From Virgibacillus sp. LDC-1 (lineage in GTDB: Bacteria; Bacillota; Bacilli; Bacillales; Amphibacillaceae): a stretch of DNA of 64,000 nt. Location of the stretch: NCBI RefSeq assembly GCF_030137545.1, contig NZ_JARUVL010000004.1:1-64000 (forward strand). The letters are read 5' to 3'. Positions 18,460 to 25,385 of the stretch are shown one piece after another; within the stretch, counting starts at the first letter, position 1; each line of letters opens with the position of its first letter. The notes beneath the pieces were generated by a model. It saw only the letters and a program-made list of their open reading frames with translations. It was not told the DNA's origin and ran no database searches. Position numbers and translations under genes: made by a program.

Positions 18460-18496
18460 GCTTTTGTCAATTATTGGTTGACAGAAGCTTTTTTTA
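18460..18496 (+). terminator. Terminator after spoVM
   Basis: Arms GCTTTTGTCAA / TTGACAGAAGC (18460-18470 and 18478-18488, one G-U pair) with a 7-base loop and a following TTTTTTTA tract. Confidence 0.85.
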
Positions 18497-18754
18497 TACG
18501 CTGTAAACAAGCTTTATAATTAACGTAAATATAGATGGTTCTTTGGCAAATGTGGTGATGTATTTCTTGTCTAAAGGCTTCAAGCCCAAAGATAAATTTA
18601 TCACTCCTATCTCTGACGTTACTTGTGTAACAAGAGTTCGAGTAACCTACAATTAACTTTTATCCGAGTAAATCCATGATAAAATTCGTTGTACACAGTA
18701 GACCTCTATATAACAGAGGACACTATATTTAACATCAAGCCAAATCGATAGAAA
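18497..18754. other. Non-coding gap between the convergent spoVM and rpmB, with a possible IS-end remnant
   Basis: No credible gene. Bases 18537-18555 (GGTTCTTTGGCAAATGTGG) look like the terminal inverted repeat of an ISL3-family element, followed by AT-rich sequence that no longer encodes a transposase. No matching right-hand repeat was seen nearby. The rest is featureless. Confidence 0.3.
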
Positions 18755-18761
18755 ATGAAAA

Positions 18762-18784
18762 AAGCACCCAACAAGTGGGTGCTT
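18762..18784 (-). terminator. Terminator of rpmB
   Basis: Perfect 9-base arms AAGCACCCA / TGGGTGCTT (18762-18770 and 18776-18784). On the minus strand the stem runs into TTTTTTCATTTTC, so it terminates rpmB. Confidence 0.85.
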
Positions 18785-18814
18785 CTGTTCATAACGAATG
18801 ATAGTTGTATATAA

Positions 18815-19003
18815 TTATACGCGTTCTACTTTGCCAGATTTTAAGGCGCGTGCAGAAACATATACGCGTTTTGGTTTTCCATCTACCATAATACGAACTT
18901 TTTGTACGTTAGCTTTCCAATTACGCTTGTTGGAATTCATAGCGTGGGAACGTTGGTTTCCACTGCGTGTTTGACGACCGGTTACAACACATTTTCTTGC
19001 CAT
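18815..19003 (-). CDS. rpmB: 50S ribosomal protein L28
   Basis: Component of the large ribosomal subunit. The 62 residues start [23 protein letters not shown] and contain [13 protein letters not shown], which match L28 throughout. Only one cysteine is kept near the N-terminus, so this is the zinc-free type. An AGGAGGGAT ribosome binding site precedes the ATG. It is monocistronic and lies opposite to its neighbours, as in B. subtilis. Confidence 0.96.
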   Translation of the reverse strand: MARKCVVTGRQTRSGNQRSHAMNSNKRNWKANVQKVRIMVDGKPKRVYVSARALKSGKVERV

Positions 19004-19046
19004 GTTAATCCCTCCTACTCATACCTGTGTCAATTAATACTTATTC

Positions 19047-19075
19047 AATTTACCATAAGTCATTGTATAATGCAA
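19047..19075 (-). promoter_or_regulatory. Candidate rpmB promoter
   Basis: On the minus strand, -35 TTGCAT (19070-19075), a 17-base spacer and -10 TAAATT (19047-19052), giving a leader of about 37 bases to rpmB. An alternative overlapping -10 (TATACA) cannot be excluded. Confidence 0.4.
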
Positions 19076-19189
19076 TATTTCTATAAAGAAAAATCTCTTG
19101 ACAGAACAAAAATATTCGTTCATTGTTATAAGGGGCAAAAACTAATTAAATGTGAGACGAAATCATAGATACACTTAATTGATATAGGA

Positions 19190-19238
19190 GACCATCTATG
19201 AATAAAATCGTCCCATAATTTTATTCAAGATCATGGTC
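19190..19238 (+). other. Two-part hairpin in the yloU leader, possible attenuator
   Basis: Inner arms TGAATAAAAT / ATTTTATTCA (19199-19208 and 19218-19227, perfect) and outer arms GACCAT / ATGGTC (19190-19195 and 19233-19238), followed by ACATTTTTTG. It could act as a weak terminator or attenuator upstream of yloU-fakA. Confidence 0.4.
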
Positions 19239-19326
19239 ACATTTTTTGTGGAGATAGGTCTGCTTTTAAAAAATCCATGCATGTAGTAAAATATGATTAT
19301 GATTAAAGTAATGAAGGAGGATTAAT

Positions 19327-19689
19327 ATGTCCATAGAGTTGAATACAAATGATGGTCACGTGACCATTACGAATGAAGTGATTGCAACTATCGCTGGTGG
19401 TGCTGCAGTTGAATGTTACGGCATTGTAGGAATGGCATCAAAAAGTCAAATTAGAGATGGAATTGCAGAGATCCTTCGGAAGGAAAACTTTTCTCGAGGA
19501 GTGATTGTGAGACAAGAAGACAATCATCTCCATATTGATATGTATATAATTGTGAGCTATGGAACAAAAATATCTGAAGTGGCACATAATGTGCAATCAC
19601 AGGTAAAGTACATATTAAATAAATCCTTAGGGTTGCAAATTGACTCCGTAAATATTTTCATACAAGGAGTACGTGTTTCTAAGGATTAA
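19327..19689 (+). CDS. Asp23/Gls24 family protein YloU
   Basis: Member of the Asp23/Gls24 envelope-associated family, usually found just before the fatty acid kinase gene in Firmicutes. The 120 residues contain the family's IAGGAAVECYGIVGMAS motif and the C-terminal VNIFIQGVRV. The molecular function is not established; related proteins localise near the membrane. AAGGAGG lies 6 bases before the ATG. Co-transcribed with fakA, 30 bases downstream. Confidence 0.85.
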   Translation: MSIELNTNDGHVTITNEVIATIAGGAAVECYGIVGMASKSQIRDGIAEILRKENFSRGVIVRQEDNHLHIDMYIIVSYGTKISEVAHNVQSQVKYILNKSLGLQIDSVNIFIQGVRVSKD

Positions 19690-19719
19690 ACGTAGTATTG
19701 TTTTGGAGGAGGAAGTATA

Positions 19720-21384
19720 GTGACGATTGACAATTTAGATGGCATGATGTTTTCGCAAATGGTACGTTTAGGAGCACACCATTTATCCAACAATGCCGAA
19801 AAAATAAATGCACTTAATGTTTTTCCAGTACCCGACGGCGATACAGGAACAAACATGAATCTCTCAATGACTTCAGGTGCAAATGAGGTTAAACAGCTTA
19901 ACACGACAAACATATCCGAAGTGGCTCAAGCATTCTCTAAAGGGCTACTCATGGGAGCGCGAGGAAATTCAGGTGTTATTTTATCCCAAATTTTTAGAGG
20001 ATTTGCTAAAGGGATGGAACAAAAATCAGCCATTACACCTGAAGATCTTGCTGTTGCCTTTGATAGTGGTGTTAAAACAGCATATAAAGCGGTTATGAAG
20101 CCAGTGGAGGGTACAATCTTAACTGTAGCAAAGGATGCGGCAGCGAAGGCGGTTCAAGAAGCTTCTAAAGCAAAAGATATCATCGATTTGATGGAAAAAG
20201 TATTGAAAGAAGCAAAAGCATCCCTAAAACGTACACCAGATCTTTTACCTGTTTTAAAAGAAGTAGGAGTAGTTGACTCTGGCGGACAAGGCCTCGTAAC
20301 GATTTATGAAGGCTTTTTAGCTGCTTTAAAAGGGGAAGAGCTACCTGAAAGCATTGACACGGTAGGAATGCAAGACATGGTAAATGCAGAGCACCATAAA
20401 ATAGCGCAAGATTTTATGGATACATCTGAAATAGAATTCGGATATTGCACGGAATTTATGGTGAAGTTTGAAGATGATAAATTAAATGAAAAACCATTCG
20501 ACGAAGAAGCATTCCGTAATGAGTTAAGTGAGCATGGTGATTCATTACTCGTTGTTTCAGATGATGATGTCGTAAAAGTCCATATTCATGCGGAATATCC
20601 AGGAAATGTGATGACTATAGGACAGCGGTACGGTAGCTTGATTAATATGAAAATCGAGAACATGCGTGAACAGCATACTTCCATTGTTGGTGATAAAACT
20701 GAGAAGAAAGCTGCACCGAAAGAAAAAGTGGAGAATGCAATCGTCACAGTTGCGATGGGTTCTGGTTTAAAAGCACTTTTTGAAAGCCTTGGAGCTTCTG
20801 TTGTTATTGAAGGTGGACAAACAATGAATCCGAGCACGCAGGATATTGCGGAAGCTATAAAAGAAGCAAATGCTAAGCATGTTATTATCTTACCGAACAA
20901 TAAAAATATCGTGATGGCAGCAGAGCAAGCAGCGGAATTAGCTGATACAAATGCCGTTGTTGTTGCAACAAAAACAATTCCACAAGGGATAAGTGCGTTA
21001 CTTGCTTTCCATCCGGAAAATACATTAGACGAGAATAAAGATCAAATGCTAGAGGCAAGTAAGCAAGTTAAAACAGGTCAAATTACGTATGCGGTTCGTG
21101 ATACGCAAATTGACGGGATTACAATCGAGAATGGGAACTTTATGGGGATAGAAGATGGTAAAATTAAAGCGACTCATTCAGACAAATTGGAAACAGCTAA
21201 ATTATTACTAGAAGAAATGATCGAAGAAGATGATGAAATCTTAACCATATTATATGGGGAAGATGTGCAAGCGGAAGAAGTAAAGCAATTGGAAGCTTAT
21301 ATTGAAGCTACATTTGAAGATGTAGAAATTGAAATTCATAACGGGAAACAACCTATCTATTCTTATATTTTTTCTGTGGAGTAA
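19720..21384 (+). CDS. fakA: Fatty acid kinase catalytic subunit FakA (YloV, DAK/DegV-like)
   Basis: Phosphorylates fatty acids bound to a FakB (DegV) partner, so that exogenous fatty acids enter phospholipid synthesis through PlsX/PlsY. The 554 residues have an N-terminal DhaL-type kinase domain with FPVPDGDTGTNMNLSM (Mg2+/ATP aspartates) and GARGNSGVILSQ, a middle DAK1-like domain and a C-terminal segment. GTG start after GGAGGAGG. No FakB gene is in the window. plsX, the next step in the pathway, is in the window at 28155. Confidence 0.9.
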   Translation: MTIDNLDGMMFSQMVRLGAHHLSNNAEKINALNVFPVPDGDTGTNMNLSMTSGANEVKQLNTTNISEVAQAFSKGLLMGARGNSGVILSQIFRGFAKGMEQKSAITPEDLAVAFDSGVKTAYKAVMKPVEGTILTVAKDAAAKAVQEASKAKDIIDLMEKVLKEAKASLKRTPDLLPVLKEVGVVDSGGQGLVTIYEGFLAALKGEELPESIDTVGMQDMVNAEHHKIAQDFMDTSEIEFGYCTEFMVKFEDDKLNEKPFDEEAFRNELSEHGDSLLVVSDDDVVKVHIHAEYPGNVMTIGQRYGSLINMKIENMREQHTSIVGDKTEKKAAPKEKVENAIVTVAMGSGLKALFESLGASVVIEGGQTMNPSTQDIAEAIKEANAKHVIILPNNKNIVMAAEQAAELADTNAVVVATKTIPQGISALLAFHPENTLDENKDQMLEASKQVKTGQITYAVRDTQIDGITIENGNFMGIEDGKIKATHSDKLETAKLLLEEMIEEDDEILTILYGEDVQAEEVKQLEAYIEATFEDVEIEIHNGKQPIYSYIFSVE

Positions 21385-21393
21385 TTAAATGTT

Positions 21394-21436
21394 AAAAGCT
21401 GCCTTATTATCTAAACGATATAAGGCAGCTTTTTTG
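21394..21436 (+). terminator. Terminator of yloU-fakA
   Basis: Arms AAAAGCTGCCTTAT / ATAAGGCAGCTTTT (21394-21407 and 21420-21433), 14 perfect base pairs, 12-base loop, followed by TTT. Confidence 0.88.
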
Positions 21437-21491
21437 GTCTGTATAGATGTAGTTTGCTTTATTCCGTAATATAAAAAGGGCTCTATACTAC

Positions 21492-21560
21492 ATGTGGTGG
21501 TACCCTTGGTTCTATCAAGGCTTCAATAGAAGCAAAAAAACACACGCATTCGGTACCTAA
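21492..21560 (+). CDS. Possible 22-residue Trp/Tyr-rich small peptide
   Basis: The frame reads MWWYPWFYQGFNRSKK and ends THAFGT. The aromatic density is unusual, but the upstream AAAAAGGG is far (about 11 bases) from the ATG and no family was recognised. It lies in decayed sequence and may be chance. Low confidence. Confidence 0.2.
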   Translation: MWWYPWFYQGFNRSKKTHAFGT

Positions 21561-21756
21561 AAGTAAGAGTAAAAAACTAACTTTTGAAGTAGAGTTAGTA
21601 GTGATTCAGCTGTTCTTTAAAAATGACATAGTCGTAAATGGTTGTGGCTATGCCTTTTTGATTTGATTGGCACTCCGTTAATTTCCAATTCAGGTGGGCG
21701 CTTTCCACGGGCGCCACGGTAAGTGAAGTGCAAGCATTGATCGCAAAGGCGATATT

Positions 21757-22114
21757 TAGCTTGCCTTCATACTAACTCTTATTGCTCCACTGTATTGGCG
21801 CAATAATGATTTTCGGTTGTTTCTTTCCCTGCAGGAGTCTTCGTTGGTTTCTTCCACTAATGGTGGTGCAGCAGTTTCCAATTTTGCATCGGTATAGGTC
21901 GTAATTCGATTGCACCGATACAATTGAAATAATTTTAATGGGTTGTTGTCTTTTTCCATTTGCTTTTTCTGCGTGCAATGTGTCGTTGCTGTAGCGTTTC
22001 ATGTCTTAGGTCCAGCACGCTCTGGAAGATCTCTTTCCTTTACCAAGTTAGCTGTGACCGTGCCTGTGGAAATCGGGCTTATTTCCTGTGGTTTAGGCAC
22101 AAGCATTATTTATA
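21757..22114 (-). pseudogene. Possible decayed gene of unknown family
   Basis: The minus strand from 22114 reads MLVPKPQEISPISTGTVTA and then continues NLVKERDLPERAGPKT before a TGA near 22003. The same frame continues with a Lys/Asn/Thr-rich stretch and a segment PLKLFQLYRCNRITTYTDAK to about 21757. Amino-acid composition looks protein-like, but no full frame, ribosome binding site or known family could be identified. It may be a remnant displaced when the permease was gained. Confidence 0.25.
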
Positions 22115-22174
22115 ATATACATCTAATAAAAGAGATGGTGGAGTGAAAATCATATCACCACATTTGACAGAGAA

Positions 22175-22222
22175 CCAAAAAAACTCCATAGAGCATATCG
22201 AATGCTCCATAGAGTTTTTTAG
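22175..22222 (-). terminator. Terminator of the purine permease gene (possibly bidirectional)
   Basis: Arms AAAAAACTC...GAGCAT and ATGCTC...GAGTTTTTT flank a 5-base loop, with a 4-base internal mismatch (CATA/CATA). A and T tracts on both sides let it work in either direction. It lies 16 bases past the permease stop. Confidence 0.75.
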
Positions 22223-22237
22223 TTGCGCTTCTGTTAT

Positions 22238-23515
22238 TTACAAATCGATTATTTTTACGACAAAGTCTAAAACGAATAAGCTAGCAATAACTAGAAGCAC
22301 AGGAGATAGCTCTTTTCTTTTTCCTAATGCAACTTTTACGATTGGATATGCGATAAACCCAAAGGCCATTCCGTCTGCAATGCTGTAAGTAAAAGGAATC
22401 ATCGCCGTCACCAAAAATGCAGGGATAGCTTCTGATAAATCTTCCAATGAAATGTGACGAATGTTTTGCGCCATTAGCACACCAACGATAATTAAAATAG
22501 GGCTAATTGCCGTGTTAGGAATTATCGATATCCATGGAATGAACAGAAATGTTGCAAGAAATAAGATACTTGCTGTTAAAGCTGCAATCCATGTTTTTCC
22601 TTTAGATGCAATTACTGCTGCATTTTCTGCTGCTGAAACGGTAGGGGATGTCCCGAAAAAAGCACAAAGTAAAGAAGAAAAAGCAGTTGTCTGATAAGCG
22701 CGTGCATAATTCTCTTGTTTTTGTAGCATCCCTAGTTGTCCATGGATTAACCCCATATTTTCAAATATGAGAATCATAGCCAATGGAAAAACAGCAAGCC
22801 AAAATGACAGCTCATTGATTGCAGTAAAGGACGGAACAAAAATCGCTTCCTTCAGATCAACATCTAATGTTGCTCCAGATGATTGAAGTGTTCCGAATAC
22901 ATAAGCAAGTATGGTACCACCAATCATCGTTATAAGAAAATTGGCAGGAATGTTTTTTACAAACAGAAATATTGCTAAGAACAAGGTAATTAAGCTAACA
23001 ATAACGATTGGACTGGTAAAGTCCCCAATTGCAACAATGGTATGTTCCCCTTTTACAACGAGACCACTTTTTTCTAATCCAATTAAAATGAGAAAAAATC
23101 CAAGTCCTACTGTTATTGCATGCTTCAGTGAGTCAGGAATTGCATTTTTAAGCACGTTTCCTAGTTTTGTAAATGCGGTAATAAGAAATATTATGGAAGC
23201 AACTAAAACAACTGCTAGCCCTTCCTGAAAAGACATTCCTGTACCGGTCACAATGGAGTAAGCAAACAATGCGTTAATTCCCATGCCTGGGATTAATATT
23301 AATGGCAGCTTTGCATAAACGGCCATCAATAAAGTTCCTGTAAAGCTTGCTAAAATGGTTGCAATCATGCCACTTTCAAGCGGAATACCTGCTTCACTAA
23401 GGATAGAGCCATTAACAATAACTATATAAACGGTTGTTAAATATCCAACAAGACCAGCAATTAATTCCGTTCCCCAAGCTTGCTTCAACTTCGGTTGTTT
23501 CACATTATAAGGCAT
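22238..23515 (-). CDS. NCS2-family purine permease, AzgA type (PbuG/PbuO-like)
   Basis: Proton-coupled uptake of hypoxanthine/guanine or adenine is expected. The 425 residues form about 12-14 hydrophobic helices and carry AzgA signatures: the LILIPGMGINALFAY segment in the N-terminal part and GTSPTVSAAENAA in the middle. Starts ATG after TGAGGAG. A good sigma-A promoter lies upstream, but no purine riboswitch was found in the 90-base leader. In B. subtilis no permease sits between yloV and sdaAB, so this is a lineage-specific insertion. Confidence 0.88.
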   Translation of the reverse strand: MPYNVKQPKLKQAWGTELIAGLVGYLTTVYIVIVNGSILSEAGIPLESGMIATILASFTGTLLMAVYAKLPLILIPGMGINALFAYSIVTGTGMSFQEGLAVVLVASIIFLITAFTKLGNVLKNAIPDSLKHAITVGLGFFLILIGLEKSGLVVKGEHTIVAIGDFTSPIVIVSLITLFLAIFLFVKNIPANFLITMIGGTILAYVFGTLQSSGATLDVDLKEAIFVPSFTAINELSFWLAVFPLAMILIFENMGLIHGQLGMLQKQENYARAYQTTAFSSLLCAFFGTSPTVSAAENAAVIASKGKTWIAALTASILFLATFLFIPWISIIPNTAISPILIIVGVLMAQNIRHISLEDLSEAIPAFLVTAMIPFTYSIADGMAFGFIAYPIVKVALGKRKELSPVLLVIASLFVLDFVVKIIDL

Positions 23516-23609
23516 GTTTTCTCCTCATAACTCTTTCTATCCCTCTCCCACCCGATTCCGTCTCCTTACGAAACATAGCGTAACACTTGGACGGTATCCA
23601 CAAGAGATA

Positions 23610-23638
23610 ATTATAAATGGTTTAGCTTAGGAAAGCAA
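23610..23638 (-). promoter_or_regulatory. Sigma-A promoter of the purine permease
   Basis: On the minus strand, -35 TTGCTT (23633-23638), a 17-base spacer and a perfect -10 TATAAT (23610-23615). The start would be near 23603, giving a leader of about 88 bases. Confidence 0.7.
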
Positions 23639-23718
23639 TGAAAGGTTCCTATATAGAGGAATTAGATAATAAATGAAGCATAAAGCAACGTTCAAATAGT
23701 GCTTAGGGATTCCATAAT

Positions 23719-23754
23719 AATGAGAATGATATTTAACAAGGTTTTTGTTATAAT
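23719..23754 (+). promoter_or_regulatory. Extended -10 promoter of sdaAB-sdaAA with a nearby Fur-like sequence
   Basis: TGTTATAAT ending at 23754 is an extended -10 with a poor -35. Just upstream (about 23719-23735) AATGAGAATGATATTT resembles repeated GATAAT-type hexamers of Fur/PerR operators, with several mismatches. Confidence 0.45.
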
Positions 23755-23810
23755 CTACAATAGGTCTAAAGAAGAGAACTATATTAATATAAAGCATAGG
23801 GGTGATGTTC

Positions 23811-24473
23811 ATGAAGTATAACTCTGTATTTGATATTATAGGTCCGGTTATGATTGGTCCGTCAAGCTCACATACCGCTGGTGCAGCAAGAATTGGAAAA
23901 GCCGCCCGGAATTTACTTGGTAGTGAACCAACATGGGCTAAAATCCATCTTTATGGATCTTTTGCAAAGACATACAAAGGACATGGTACCGACCTTGCAT
24001 TAGCAGGAGGATTACTTGGCTTTGAAACAGATGATACACGTATGGCGCAATCATTAGTAATTGCAGAAGAGCAGAGCTTTCATATCCAGTTTATTGAAGA
24101 CAGTGCAGCAACAGATCACCCAAACACGGCACGTTTAATTGTCGGTAATGAAAAAGACAGCATTGAATTGGTTGGTATATCAATCGGTGGTGGGAAAGTT
24201 GAAATTACCGAGTTAAACGGCTTTGAATTAAGGCTATCAGGAAATCATCCCGCCATTTTAATTATGCATAATGATCGATTTGGTGCAATTGCTTCTGTTA
24301 CAAAAATATTGGCAAAGCATGAAATAAATATTGGACATATGGAAGTTAATCGGAAGGACGTAGGAAAAGAAGCACTAATGGTCATTGAGGTAGATCAAAA
24401 TGTGGAGGATTCCGTATTGCATGAACTAGAAAATGCGGATCATATCATTCAAATATCTAAGATTGTAAGCTAG
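23811..24473 (+). CDS. sdaAB: L-serine dehydratase, beta subunit
   Basis: With SdaAA forms the iron-sulphur L-serine deaminase (serine to pyruvate and ammonia). The chosen ATG gives 220 residues, the family length, with AGGGGTGAT 5 bases before it; an in-frame GTG/ATG pair upstream overlaps that site. The GPSSSHTAGAARIG motif is near residues 17-30. A C-terminal ACT domain starts at about 145. sdaAA follows 19 bases downstream. Confidence 0.95.
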   Translation: MKYNSVFDIIGPVMIGPSSSHTAGAARIGKAARNLLGSEPTWAKIHLYGSFAKTYKGHGTDLALAGGLLGFETDDTRMAQSLVIAEEQSFHIQFIEDSAATDHPNTARLIVGNEKDSIELVGISIGGGKVEITELNGFELRLSGNHPAILIMHNDRFGAIASVTKILAKHEINIGHMEVNRKDVGKEALMVIEVDQNVEDSVLHELENADHIIQISKIVS

Positions 24474-24492
24474 ATAAGGGAGGAGTGTTTTC

Positions 24493-25368
24493 ATGTTTCG
24501 AACTGTAGCAGAATTGGTTGAAATCGCAGAGAATGAAAACATTACAATATCAGAAGTAATGATTCGCCAAGAAATGGATGTGAAAAATAAATCACGTCAA
24601 GAAGTATTCGATGAAATGGAAAAAAATTTGGTTGTTATGGAAAAGGCAATAGAAGACAGTCTTAAGGGGGTTGAATCAGTTACAGGCCTCACAGGTGGAG
24701 ATGCAGTGCGAATTCAAAATTATATGAAAGAGCATACACCTCTTTCAGGACACTTAGTGATGGATGCTGTAAGCAAGGCAATGGGAACGAACGAGGTGAA
24801 TGCAGCGATGGGGATTATTTGTGCTACCCCCACTGCAGGAAGTGCGGGATGTGTGCCTGGTACATTGTTTGCAGTGAAAGAACGATTAAACCCTACACGT
24901 GAAGAAATGATTCGGTATTTGTTTACATCAGGTGCATTTGGTTTTGTAGTTGCGAATAATGCGTTTATTTCGGGTGCGGCAGGAGGCTGCCAAGCAGAAG
25001 TCGGATCAGCTGGTGCGATGGCTTCCGCTGCGATTGTCGAAATGGCGGGTGGTACACCACAGCAATGCGCTGAAGCATTTGCTATTACGTTAAAAAACAT
25101 GCTAGGTCTTGTTTGCGATCCTGTAGCAGGACTTGTTGAAGTTCCTTGTGTAAAGCGAAATGCAGCTGGATCATCACTTGCTATTGTATCGGCAGATATG
25201 GCACTTGCTGGAGTAGAGAGTCGCATCCCGTGTGACGAGGTAATTGGCGCAATGTACCGGATCGGTAAAACGATGCCATCTGCACTTCGAGAAACAGGTG
25301 AGGGTGGGCTTGCAGATACACCAACTGGGCGTTTTTTAAAGGATAAAATATTTGGAATGTCAGATTGA
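24493..25368 (+). CDS. sdaAA: L-serine dehydratase, alpha subunit
   Basis: Catalytic [4Fe-4S] subunit of serine deaminase. The 291 residues contain conserved cysteines in CATPTAGSAGCVPGT, in CDPVAGLVEVPCVKRN and in the AGGCQAEVGSAGAM motif, as in the Bacillus two-subunit enzyme. GGGAGGAGTG precedes the ATG. Expressed with sdaAB. The clean separation from recG (17 bases) suggests possible read-through. Confidence 0.95.
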   Translation: MFRTVAELVEIAENENITISEVMIRQEMDVKNKSRQEVFDEMEKNLVVMEKAIEDSLKGVESVTGLTGGDAVRIQNYMKEHTPLSGHLVMDAVSKAMGTNEVNAAMGIICATPTAGSAGCVPGTLFAVKERLNPTREEMIRYLFTSGAFGFVVANNAFISGAAGGCQAEVGSAGAMASAAIVEMAGGTPQQCAEAFAITLKNMLGLVCDPVAGLVEVPCVKRNAAGSSLAIVSADMALAGVESRIPCDEVIGAMYRIGKTMPSALRETGEGGLADTPTGRFLKDKIFGMSD

Positions 25369-25385
25369 AAGAGTGATGAGTACTC

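Larger units (their letters stand above)
19004..19326. other. Divergent control region between rpmB and yloU
   Basis: Non-coding. It holds the rpmB promoter on the minus strand and, on the plus strand, a TTGACA at 19098-19103 without a well-spaced -10, a two-part hairpin at 19190-19238 and the AAGGAGG ribosome binding site of yloU. A weak TAAAAT (19287-19292) may be the -10 closest to yloU. Confidence 0.45.
21437..22175. other. Long degenerate intergenic region
   Basis: About 740 bases without a supported gene. A tiny Trp/Tyr-rich frame lies at 21492-21560. Bases 21660-21870 contain pieces of the GC-richer Bacillaceae intergenic repeat (GGGCGCTTTCCACGGGCG; CCCTGCAGGAGTCTTCG). On the minus strand from about 22114 down to 21757 a coding-like stretch is broken by an in-frame stop and shifts frame (first reading MLVPKPQEISPISTGTVTA), which looks like a decayed gene. 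This region and the permease are not in the B. subtilis order. Confidence 0.45.

Noticed and set aside
21492-21510. GGTGGTACC resembling the T-box antiterminator sequence
   Set aside because: No specifier loop, no AGGG...GCG context and no amino-acid gene downstream on the plus strand; it is also part of the WWYP frame.
23516-23604. Purine riboswitch expected upstream of the purine permease
   Set aside because: The leader on the minus strand lacks the conserved core (such as TTTCTACC and paired loops), so there is no support.
24720-25226. 168-residue frame on the minus strand inside sdaAA
   Set aside because: Shadow of sdaAA: composition is Ala/Pro/Thr-rich without family features, and the sense gene is unambiguous.
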